Shown in pieces: positions 28,576 to 37,143 of a stretch of DNA of 39,761 nt (the stretch's first letter is position 1; every line of letters begins with the position of its first letter). This DNA is from Actinopolyspora xinjiangensis. GTDB lineage: Bacteria > Actinomycetota > Actinomycetes > Mycobacteriales > Pseudonocardiaceae. The notes beneath the pieces are model-generated. The model worked only from the letters and a program-made list of their open reading frames with translations, was not told the origin of the DNA and searched no databases. The stretch lies in assembly GCF_900104475.1 (NCBI RefSeq), contig NZ_FNJR01000021.1, forward strand, positions 1 to 39,761, read 5' to 3'. The position numbers and the translations under genes are program-made.

Positions 28576-29775
28576 ATGGTGACGGAAGGGCCGATAGGCG
28601 AGCGCATTCGCATCTACCGCCGCAGGCGGGGGTTGAGCCAGCGCGAGCTGGCCGAGCTGGTGGCTCGGTCGGAGTCGTGGCTGTCGCAGGTGGAGCGGGG
28701 CATCCGTTCGGTGGATCGGTTGTCGGTGCTCATCGACATAGCCCGGGTGCTCAAGACCGATGTGGAGACGCTGGCCGGTTACCGGTTCGCGCTGGCGCCG
28801 AACGGACAGCCCGAGCTGGACGGTCTGGAGGAGATCCGTGCGGCGTTGAGCTCCTACCCGGGGCTCGGGCTGTCCTCGGTTCCGGCGGGTGACCTCGACG
28901 AGATCAGCCGCATGACCACCGAAGTCCATCGGCGTTACCAGGCCGCGGACTACGGAGCCGCGGCCAACATCCTGCCGAGCCTGATCACCAGCAGCGACGC
29001 CGTCGTCGCCGAGACCGGTGGTGAGCAGCGTCGGCGTGCGCTGTCGGTGCAGAACCAGGTCTACATCGCGGCCGCGAAGTTGGTCACCAAGATCGGTGAC
29101 GGTCAGCTCGCCTGGATCGCGGCGGACCGGGCGGTCAACGCGGCGATGCGGGCCGACTCCGAGACCTTGAGCGCGGGTGCGATCTACCAGGTGGCGTGCG
29201 CGTTCTTGAAGCTCGACCAGATCGATCGGGCCGAGCACATCGCCATGACCACCGCCGAGCACCTCACCGACGACAGCCCGCTGGGGTTGTCGTACCAGGG
29301 GGCGCTGTTTCTGATCGGGTCGGTCATCGCCGGGCGGCGCAGTGATCAGGCCGAGGCCACCGACCGGTTGCGGCGGGCGCAGTACCTGGCCGACGCGCTG
29401 GGGGAGGACGGCAACTACGGCTGGACCGCGTTCGGGCCGACCAACGTGGCCATCCACCGGGTGTCCTCGGCGGCCGAGTTGGGCGATGCCAAGCACGCCA
29501 TCGCCCTGGCGGAAGGCATCGACACCGGGGGGCTTCCGGAAGGCCTGAGCAGCCGAAGGGCGCAGGTGCACATCGACACGGCGTGGGCGTATTCGCAGCA
29601 TCGTGAGGACGCGGCGGTGGTGGTCAATCTGATGGAGGCTGAGCGGGTGGCGCCGCAGGCGTTGCGCTACAACGTGATCGTTCGGGAGCTGTTGCGGGAG
29701 ATGCTCAAGCGGGAGCGCCGGTCGGCCACGCCGGGGCTGCGGCCGCTGGCCCAACGTGCGGGGGTATTGCAGTGA
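28576..29775 (+). CDS. XRE-TPR transcriptional regulator
   Basis: The 399-residue protein has an N-terminal XRE helix-turn-helix (LSQRELAELVARSESWLSQV, residues 21-40) and a long alpha-helical region built like tetratricopeptide repeats (AIYQVACAFLKLDQIDRAEH, AHIAMTTAEHL, AAELGDAKHAIALAEGID). Such regulators sense a ligand or peptide through the TPR part. It lies upstream of, and overlaps by 4 bases (GTGA), a flavoprotein gene; this pair recurs in actinobacteria. A cluster of octamer operator sites precedes the gene, suggesting autoregulation. The XRE fragment at 2141 resembles its first 60 residues. Confidence 0.8.
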   Translation: MVTEGPIGERIRIYRRRRGLSQRELAELVARSESWLSQVERGIRSVDRLSVLIDIARVLKTDVETLAGYRFALAPNGQPELDGLEEIRAALSSYPGLGLSSVPAGDLDEISRMTTEVHRRYQAADYGAAANILPSLITSSDAVVAETGGEQRRRALSVQNQVYIAAAKLVTKIGDGQLAWIAADRAVNAAMRADSETLSAGAIYQVACAFLKLDQIDRAEHIAMTTAEHLTDDSPLGLSYQGALFLIGSVIAGRRSDQAEATDRLRRAQYLADALGEDGNYGWTAFGPTNVAIHRVSSAAELGDAKHAIALAEGIDTGGLPEGLSSRRAQVHIDTAWAYSQHREDAAVVVNLMEAERVAPQALRYNVIVRELLREMLKRERRSATPGLRPLAQRAGVLQ

Positions 29776-30302
29776 CTACAGTGGACAACCCGGTGGTGTA
29801 TCTGATCGGCACGGCGGCGCCGCCGGTGCGGGAGCTGGCCGAACCGGTCGGGCTGTTGCACGAGGCGGGGTGGGAGGTGTGCGTGGTGCTGAGCCCCACC
29901 GCCGCGAGCTGGGTCGACGTCGATGCGGTGGCCGAGCGGACCGGTCACCCTGTTCGTGTGCGGCCCCGGCTGCCGAGTGAGCGAGATCCGTTGCCCCAGG
30001 CCGATGCCGTGCTGGCCGCGCCGGTGACGTTCAACAGCCTCAACAAGGTCGCGGCCGGTATCAGCGACACCTTGGCGGTCAGCCTGGTCAACGAGCTGCT
30101 GGTCAGCGGTGTGCCCACCACCGCTGCTCCCTGCGTGAAACCCGTGCTGCGCCAACACCCCGCCTACCCCGCCAACGTTCGTCTGCTGGCCGAGGCCGGC
30201 ATCCGACTGCTCGACCCGGACGCCCTCACCAGCCGCGGCACCGACGGCCTGGCCACCTTCGACTGGAACACGGCAGTCACCGAGTTCCTGCAGCCGAGGT
30301 GA
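29772..30302 (+). CDS. Flavoprotein (FMN-binding, PPC-decarboxylase-like fold)
   Basis: The 176-residue protein starts VVYLIGTAAPPVRELAEPVG and has the flavoprotein Rossmann-like pattern. The first strand with GTAAPP binds phosphate, PLPQADAVLAAPVTFNSLNK contains the adenine/FMN-site motif, and GISDTLAVSLVNELLVSGVP follows. These are marks of the homo-oligomeric flavin-containing Cys decarboxylase group, although the substrate motif is not evident. It is translated with the XRE-TPR regulator and probably acts with it. The stop at 30300-30302 touches the decayed end of the CRISPR array. Confidence 0.72.
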   Translation: MTTVDNPVVYLIGTAAPPVRELAEPVGLLHEAGWEVCVVLSPTAASWVDVDAVAERTGHPVRVRPRLPSERDPLPQADAVLAAPVTFNSLNKVAAGISDTLAVSLVNELLVSGVPTTAAPCVKPVLRQHPAYPANVRLLAEAGIRLLDPDALTSRGTDGLATFDWNTAVTEFLQPR

Positions 30303-31663
30303 CCGAAGTGGCGCCAGTTCCCGAAGGGCTGGCGCCACAGCATCCTCGGACCATGAGGCGGTGGCCTCGGCGGTGTTGCGATTCTCGCCAGCCCCGGAGG
30401 GCTGGCGCCACTGGCGTCAGCCTCGACGTTGGACAGGTCGATGTTGTGGTTGCGATCCTCGCCAGCCCCGAAGGGCTGGCGCCACGATTCGCCGAGATGA
30501 TCGGCAGCACTTTCCGGTGGTCGTTGCGATCCTCGCCAGCCCCGAAGGGCTGGCGCCACCACACCAGGACGGCACCCAGGCACCCGAACGGCACACGTTG
30601 CGATCCTCGCTAGCCCCGAAGGGCTGGCGCCACGCCGCCACGGCACTACGCACCGACAGCGGGGCAGGCAGTTGCGATCCTCGCCAGCCCCGAAGGGCTG
30701 GCGCCACGCCCTACACCAACCCGGCCGGTTCGGACGACGGCACCGTTGCGATCCTCGCCAGCCCCGAAGGGCTGGCGCCACGGCCGCCTACGGGCTGCAC
30801 AAAACCCACCAGTCCCAGTTGCGATCCTCGCCAGCCCCGAAGGGCTGGCGCCACCGGGTGTTTTACTGTCTCGGGGCGTTTCCAGTGCCCGTTGCGATCC
30901 TCGCCAGCCCCGAAGGGCTGGCGCCACTGTCCCGCCTGCTGATCGTGCTGTCCGACCAGCTCAAGTTGCGATCCTCGCCAGCCCCGAAGGGCTGGCGCCA
31001 CGCTACATGCCTTACACCACCGGAGGAGTTCTCAGCGGTTGCGATCCTCGCCAGCCCCGAAGGGCTGGCGCCACACCGATCGCACGGTCGACATCCCCGG
31101 TCCCCTCGGGGTTGCGATCCTCGCCAGCCCCGAAGGGCTGGCGCCACATCCAACCAGATCCCTCCCCCATCCGACACAAAGCCGTTGCGATCCTCGCCAG
31201 CCCCGAAGGGCTGGCGCCACAGCCCCCGTCGGGGCCAGCTCGTGCTGCCCGGCCGGGCGTTGCGATCCTCGCCAGCCCCGAAGGGCTGGCGCCACGCCTG
31301 GATTTTCAGCTGCTCGGCAGCGTCCTGGTCGTTGCGATCCTCGCCAGCCCCGAAGGGCTGGCGCCACACCCAGATGGCGGGGGCGGCAGCTGAGACGCAG
31401 CAGCTGTTGCGATCCTCGCCAGCCCCGAAGGGCTGGCGCCACTGTCGAGGTACCACGCCAGCCACGCCGCGAACGGGTCGTTGCGATCCTCGCCAGCCCC
31501 GAAGGGCTGGCGCCACCCGCCGGCGCCGGGACCGGCGCCAGCCGCACGCCCGGCGTTGCGATCCTCGCCAGCCCCGAAGGGCTGGCGCCACGCGACCCCC
31601 TCCGCGAACCCTTCTCGGGGGTTTCAGTTGCGATCCTCGCCAGCCCCGAAGGGCTGGCGCCAC
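30302..31663 (-). CRISPR. Type I-C CRISPR array, 18 repeats plus one decayed repeat
   Basis: Repeats are 37 nt and spacers 35-38 nt. On the minus strand the repeat is GTGG, then CGCCAGCCC-TTCG-GGGCTGGCG, then AGGATCGCAAC: a perfect 9-bp stem on a TTCG tetraloop and an 11-nt 3' part that fits the Cas5-generated crRNA handle. Repeat starts on the plus axis are 30375, 30449, 30523, 30597, 30671, 30745, 30818, 30891, 30965, 31038, 31111, 31184, 31259, 31331, 31406, 31480, 31555 and 31627. The distal repeat at 30375 has two changes and 30597 has one. The most distal unit (30302-30338) is badly decayed. The leader is at the right, next to cas2, so transcription runs leftward and new spacers are near 31626. 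Confidence 0.97.
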
Positions 31664-31819
31664 GGCGATTGAGCAGGGTTTCCAGGGTAGCCACCTCGCC
31701 GTTGTGACTGTCCCGTGACCGACACGCCGAGCAGGTGCTTGGGAACCTCGCGGCGTGTCGAGACACGCTTGCACCTCCGAAGCCGTACATCGACACTCGA
31801 TCATGTTCTTGCCGGAAGC
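31664..31819 (-). promoter_or_regulatory. CRISPR leader
   Basis: This 156-bp gap between cas2 and the newest repeat should contain the array promoter and the Cas1-Cas2 integration signals. It includes an interrupted palindrome CGTGTC-TC-GACACG (about 31757-31770). Its part 31704-31784 is repeated in inverted orientation at 39660-39740. Short frames through it are shadows. Confidence 0.8.
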
Positions 31820-33121
<1,302 letters not shown>

Positions 33122-33129
<8 letters not shown>

Positions 33130-33766
33130 CCCATTCCCCCAGGGGTAGTGGTGTGAACAGCGAGGCGGAAGGCCGGATGTTCGCTTCGGGCATGCACCCC
33201 GCACGCAACGAGCACCGATCGCATCGCGAGTCGTTGACCGCTTCGGGAACCACCTCGGAGCGCAGCATTTCCCGCAGTTCGGTCACGGTTTCTCGTAGTC
33301 GGTTCTCGAGCGAGTCGTCGACAGTCACCTCGTAACGCCGTCGGTGCTTGCCCGCGAAGACGATGCCCTTCGGGACAGGGGAGTCGAACATGCCGCGCAG
33401 GCACAGCACCTGCGCGGCCACTTGCAGATCCGCCGCGCTTCCGGGGCGGTAGCTGCCGGACTTGTGCTCCACCGGCACAGGACCGTCGGCACCGAACTCC
33501 ACCACGTCACAGATGCCGTGGATGCCGAGGTCGTCATCCCACACCGGTAAGGCGGTCCAACGTCGCTGTCCCGATCTGCTCGTTCTCGAATCGCCGCGAT
33601 CGACGGCGCTGTGGGCGATCTGCCCTCGCGCCGTCTCCGCGCTGTCCTCGAAGTATCGTTCGAGGTGAATCAGAGCGGCCTGCCTGGGGCAGTAGGCGTA
33701 GTGCTCGATCGCGGCGATCGGAATGCTCGACCACGCGGGTTCGTCCGCTCTTTCCGCCGGGTACAT
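33122..33766 (-). CDS. cas4: Cas4 (PAM-selecting exonuclease)
   Basis: The 214-residue protein carries the Cas4 iron-sulfur ligands: Cys in HYAYCPRQAAL near residue 26, and CDRCSLRAGC near the C-terminus. Between them is the RecB-like nuclease core: GICDVVEFGADGPVPVEHKSGSY holds the Asp and the E-x-K. Cas4 trims prespacers and enforces PAM choice and orientation during adaptation. The start overlaps the cas7 stop by one base (TGATG). The full set of motifs is present. Confidence 0.93.
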
Positions 33767-34662
33767 CAGGCGACGACCTTCGTCATCGTCACTCCGCGCG
33801 GCAGGTCGTCGTCGGCCACGCTGACGGTGTAGTCGCCGAAACCGCGGGGGACTTTCCCGGCCGCCGCGGCGGAGGGGACATCCACCCTGTTGAGCAGGGT
33901 GTGCGCGGGGGCGCTGCCGAACGCGTTGTCGTGGCTGAACACGTACAGCCCACGGGCGGTCATGGTTCCACGCGCGGAGGAACGATCGTGATCGAACATC
34001 ATGGCCAGCGTGCGGTAGAACAGCTCCAGGTCCGTGCTGTCCACACCGGTCTGCTGGCCGCGACTTGCTGAGTAGTAGATCTCGGCCCGGTAGAGAGCGT
34101 AGGGAACGGTCCACTTGCCACCCATCTCGGTGGTCTCGCCCTTGTCGATGTCCTCCTGCTTGGTCTGGGTGATACGGGTTATGGCGTGGTGCTGCGGCAT
34201 CACCGGATCGACGCTGCGGGCGTTGGTTACCTGCATCGGGCCGTAGATCTGGCCGAGGTCCTTGGTGGTGCCGGTGTTGAGCACGGCCCCGAACAGGCGC
34301 ATGTCCGCGTAGCGCTCGGTCAACCAGGAGCGCGCCGTTCTGCGGTCCTCGTCGGTGAGGGACTTCTTCTTGTCCAAACCGGTCTCTGCCTTGGAGGCGC
34401 CCAGCTTGGTGTTCAGCGCATGACCGGCTTCGACGAAGATGCCGTAGCGGTCTTCGTTGTCGGTGCCCTGGGCGGCCATGGGCAGGCTGTCGCGCACCTT
34501 GCGCTTGATCGCCACGTCGCTGACCAGGCCGTGCCCGGTTTCCTCGTCCATGCGAGGCCGGTTGTCGAAATCGGGATCGCCGTTGGGGTTGCCGTCGGCG
34601 ACGTCGAACAGGAACACCATGTCGTGGCGCACGGTCGGGTCGAGGTGCGGTTCGATGGCCAT
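33766..34662 (-). CDS. cas7: Cas7 (Csd2, crRNA backbone subunit of type I-C Cascade)
   Basis: The 298-residue protein starts MAIEPHLDPTVRHDMVFLFD and continues VADGNPNGDPDFDNRPRMDE, the hallmark opening of Csd2/Cas7 of subtype I-C. It also has GMVSDVAIKRKVRD-type and QIYGPMQVTNARSVDPVMPQ segments. Several copies coat the crRNA spacer in the complex. AAAGGAA precedes the ATG at 34662 by about 7 bases; the open frame continues upstream only as a shadow of cas8c. No disruption is seen. Confidence 0.95.
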   Translation of the reverse strand: MAIEPHLDPTVRHDMVFLFDVADGNPNGDPDFDNRPRMDEETGHGLVSDVAIKRKVRDSLPMAAQGTDNEDRYGIFVEAGHALNTKLGASKAETGLDKKKSLTDEDRRTARSWLTERYADMRLFGAVLNTGTTKDLGQIYGPMQVTNARSVDPVMPQHHAITRITQTKQEDIDKGETTEMGGKWTVPYALYRAEIYYSASRGQQTGVDSTDLELFYRTLAMMFDHDRSSARGTMTARGLYVFSHDNAFGSAPAHTLLNRVDVPSAAAAGKVPRGFGDYTVSVADDDLPRGVTMTKVVA

Positions 34663-34694
34663 TGCCGGTTCCTTTCCGGGGAAGTAGTGGGTGG

Positions 34695-35126
34695 TCAGTT
34701 TTCGGTCTCGGACTCCGAGCCCGAGTCCTTCTCGGCTTTGCGCTTGCGGGCCTGGTCCATGTCGTGAGCTTTCTGGTGGTGATAGCCCAGCAGGAACATC
34801 GCCTGCTGATCGGGCGAGAGGTAGCCGGTCGTGCTGCGTCCCGGATCGATCAGCTTGCGGAGCTCCGACAACTTCTGTCCGAGCGCGTTGGCCTTTGCCT
34901 TGGTGTCCCCGCGACGCCGCAGTTTGGCCAGCCACGAAGTGGCGAGCTTTTCACCCGCGAGGATGGCCGGCGTCGGATTGCCGATCGCCGAGGACAGGAA
35001 ACGGTCACCGAAAGTGGCGTTCAGCTGCCCGTCGCTGGCGTGGTACTGGATCTGTTCGAGATGGGCGAAGATCCTGCCGGACACGTACGGCGTGTCCGTG
35101 CGGTTCTCGTCCAGACCTGGTGACAT
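34695..35126 (-). CDS. cas11c: Cas11c (small subunit from internal start in cas8c)
   Basis: Inside cas8c the minus strand reads AAGGAGGT-TCAC-ATG, a perfect Shine-Dalgarno 4 bases from an in-frame ATG at 35126. The resulting 143-residue product starts MSPGLDENRTDTPYVSGRIF and is helical and basic, as is known for Cas11 of type I-C. In characterised I-C systems Cas11c is produced just this way and is needed for a full Cascade complex. The position, about 75 percent along cas8c, matches. Confidence 0.8.
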   Translation of the reverse strand: MSPGLDENRTDTPYVSGRIFAHLEQIQYHASDGQLNATFGDRFLSSAIGNPTPAILAGEKLATSWLAKLRRRGDTKAKANALGQKLSELRKLIDPGRSTTGYLSPDQQAMFLLGYHHQKAHDMDQARKRKAEKDSGSESETEN

Positions 35127-36479
35127 GTGAACCTCCTTGGAAGGATGACGACGCAGCGCCAGGCGCAGTAGCGCTGCTCGCGGAACATCGAGGTGACCGT
35201 CCGCGGCTACGCGCCCCAGCACGTGGTGCAGCACCGAGGTCGGCAGGGGGCTGCCCCGAAGGCAGCTGCTCAACAGGTCACGCTGCACGTGCTCGGGGCG
35301 ACGAGCTGAGTTCGAGGTCAGGTCGGCATACGTTCTGCGTTCTAGGTCCCACTTGCCGGTGGCGAGCACCAAGCTCCAGTAGCCGCTGGGCACAGACTCC
35401 GCTTCCCAGCGGGAAGCTACGAGGATGTCCTCGTACCACCGGGCGAGGTTGTGCATGACCTCCTCGAGCGGTCTGTCGATCCAGTCGCGGATCACGACCC
35501 GCGAGGAGTTTCCGCCCAGCGTGACCGAGCAGAACCGGTCACCCGAGAACTCCTCGGCACGATTGCCGACAGCACCGAGCTGCCCGTTGTGCATCCGGTT
35601 GATCAACCTGGTGACCGAGTCGGCGTTCGGCCGAGTAGACATCGCCGAGAGGAAGTCGTCGTCGGGCTCCCCGAGAGTCCACCACGCCATGGCGCTGTCC
35701 TGCCGTGGAAAGCGCACGACGTGCTCGGAGTCGAGCAGGTGGGTGAGACCGGTGTTGACCGCGTCGCCGCAGTCGAAGCAGATCGGCGTGTTGCGCAGCC
35801 CCTTTGTCAGTCCGTAGCCGAACACCATCTCGTTCACGCTGACCAGCGCAGGATCGTTACCCGCTCCGGGGACGAGCCGTTTGGCCAGTTTGCCGGGGAT
35901 GGTCTCGGCCAACGGGGCGTGATGGCCGCACACCAGACAAAGCCCCTCGTTGCCACCGCTCTTGCGCCTGGCCACTTCCTGCACCCAGAACCGGCGCAGC
36001 GACTCGTGCTCGATGATCGGAACCTCGTCCACCGTGATGAGCACGCCCTGCTTCGCGGTGTAGGGCTCCTGGGGAACCGCCAGCTCGCCCACGCCGCCGT
36101 TGGCGTAGAACTCCCGCACGACACGGGCGGCGTCGTCCGTGTCGGCCGCGCTGTTCGCCCACTCCTCGATGAGCCGCACGAAGGCCTCGTGGCACTGGCT
36201 CACCCGTTCGGGGTCGGTGTTGTCGTCGCCCCATCCGAGCACGTACTGCACGTCGTCGGCGCCCAGTTGTGGTGCGACGCCGACGGTGCGGGTCACGGCC
36301 GGAGTCAGATGCGCGGGGCCGCGCGACTTCTTGTCGTCCGGGTCCACGAGGGAAGCGAGCCGGGGTTCGCGGTGGTTCTCGCTGTACAACGCGAGTTGCC
36401 AGCGGAACTCACGCCGTCGGTGGAAGGGCTGTGTGGTGGTGTGTTGTTTCGTGTACTCGACCAGCCGCTGCAGCAGCAT
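34695..36479 (-). CDS. cas8c: Cas8c (Csd1, large subunit of type I-C Cascade)
   Basis: The 594-residue protein begins MLLQRLVEYTKQHTTTQPFH. The typical Csd1 features are present: an N-terminal domain with the GQHAP-like zinc knuckle LCLVCGHHAPLAE...ICFDCGDAV (about 195-255), and a helical C-terminal part. Cas8c recognises the PAM and opens the target. The ATG at 36479 overlaps the cas5 TGA; GTG 36482 is the alternative. The last 143 codons have their own perfect ribosome-binding site and are read also as Cas11c. Confidence 0.94.
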   Translation of the reverse strand: MLLQRLVEYTKQHTTTQPFHRRREFRWQLALYSENHREPRLASLVDPDDKKSRGPAHLTPAVTRTVGVAPQLGADDVQYVLGWGDDNTDPERVSQCHEAFVRLIEEWANSAADTDDAARVVREFYANGGVGELAVPQEPYTAKQGVLITVDEVPIIEHESLRRFWVQEVARRKSGGNEGLCLVCGHHAPLAETIPGKLAKRLVPGAGNDPALVSVNEMVFGYGLTKGLRNTPICFDCGDAVNTGLTHLLDSEHVVRFPRQDSAMAWWTLGEPDDDFLSAMSTRPNADSVTRLINRMHNGQLGAVGNRAEEFSGDRFCSVTLGGNSSRVVIRDWIDRPLEEVMHNLARWYEDILVASRWEAESVPSGYWSLVLATGKWDLERRTYADLTSNSARRPEHVQRDLLSSCLRGSPLPTSVLHHVLGRVAADGHLDVPRAALLRLALRRHPSKEVHMSPGLDENRTDTPYVSGRIFAHLEQIQYHASDGQLNATFGDRFLSSAIGNPTPAILAGEKLATSWLAKLRRRGDTKAKANALGQKLSELRKLIDPGRSTTGYLSPDQQAMFLLGYHHQKAHDMDQARKRKAEKDSGSESETEN

Positions 36480-37105
36480 CACGCCTCCACCGGGACGCCC
36501 GCGTTGATGCCGGTGCGGGGAATGTGCATCCGGCCGGATTCCAGCCTGGCGGTGAACCAGGAGAACGACGGGGACTTCTCGCCGTAGTGCACGCTGTGCA
36601 GCATGATCCCCAGGTCGTCGGTGATCGGCTGCGGTTCGCTGTCGTCCGCGGGGCCGAAGTGCGCGCTGAACTCACGTGTTCCGAGGTAGGGCTGGTGGAA
36701 GCACTGGCCGCGTTCCACCCGCCGCCGGAACTGGTCGCGGTAAGCCGCCTCGGGTTTCGTGGCGTGTTCCCGAAGCTCCACGTGGGCGTGGATGCGGTAT
36801 GCCACGTCGCGTAGACACACCGAGTTCCGCTGGGTCCGGTTGCCCGGTGAGTCCACCGTGGTCCCGTGCTTGACCGCGTCCTCCAGCATGACCAGGTCGG
36901 TGGTCTCGTTGCGTTTCTGGGTGAACTGGTGGATCGGCTCGAGCACGTCGATGGCCACCGGCCGCCAACCGAATTCCGGTTTCCAGAAGATCGCTTCGAG
37001 CACACCGATGGCGGCGGTCGGTGTCATCACGGGGTAGGTGACCCGCTCCACCTTGAGTTCCGGACGGGTGAACAGCGCCCCCCGGCCCCAGACCTGAACG
37101 GTCAA
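36479..37105 (-). CDS. cas5: Cas5 (type I-C, crRNA-processing endonuclease)
   Basis: The 208-residue protein begins with LTVQVWGRGALFTRPELKVE and RVTYPVMTPTAAIGVLEAIF, the opening of Cas5d/Cas5c. In type I-C it replaces Cas6: it cleaves the repeat RNA at the base of the hairpin, leaving an 11-nt 5' handle, and stays bound to it. The start is TTG 37105, chosen because GAAGGAG lies 8 bases upstream and the family begins at this point. It follows the cas3 stop by 38 bases and its TGA overlaps the cas8c ATG. Confidence 0.92.
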   Translation of the reverse strand: MTVQVWGRGALFTRPELKVERVTYPVMTPTAAIGVLEAIFWKPEFGWRPVAIDVLEPIHQFTQKRNETTDLVMLEDAVKHGTTVDSPGNRTQRNSVCLRDVAYRIHAHVELREHATKPEAAYRDQFRRRVERGQCFHQPYLGTREFSAHFGPADDSEPQPITDDLGIMLHSVHYGEKSPSFSWFTARLESGRMHIPRTGINAGVPVEA

Positions 37106-37143
37106 GGGCGGGGCTCCTTCGGGGGATTTCGGCAGTTCCCGAC

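Noticed and set aside
30361-31718. Long open frames through the CRISPR array on both strands
   Set aside because: They only translate the repeats (periodic RSSPAPKGWRH- and WRQPFGAGEDRN-type blocks). The 37-nt periodicity and spacers identify an array.
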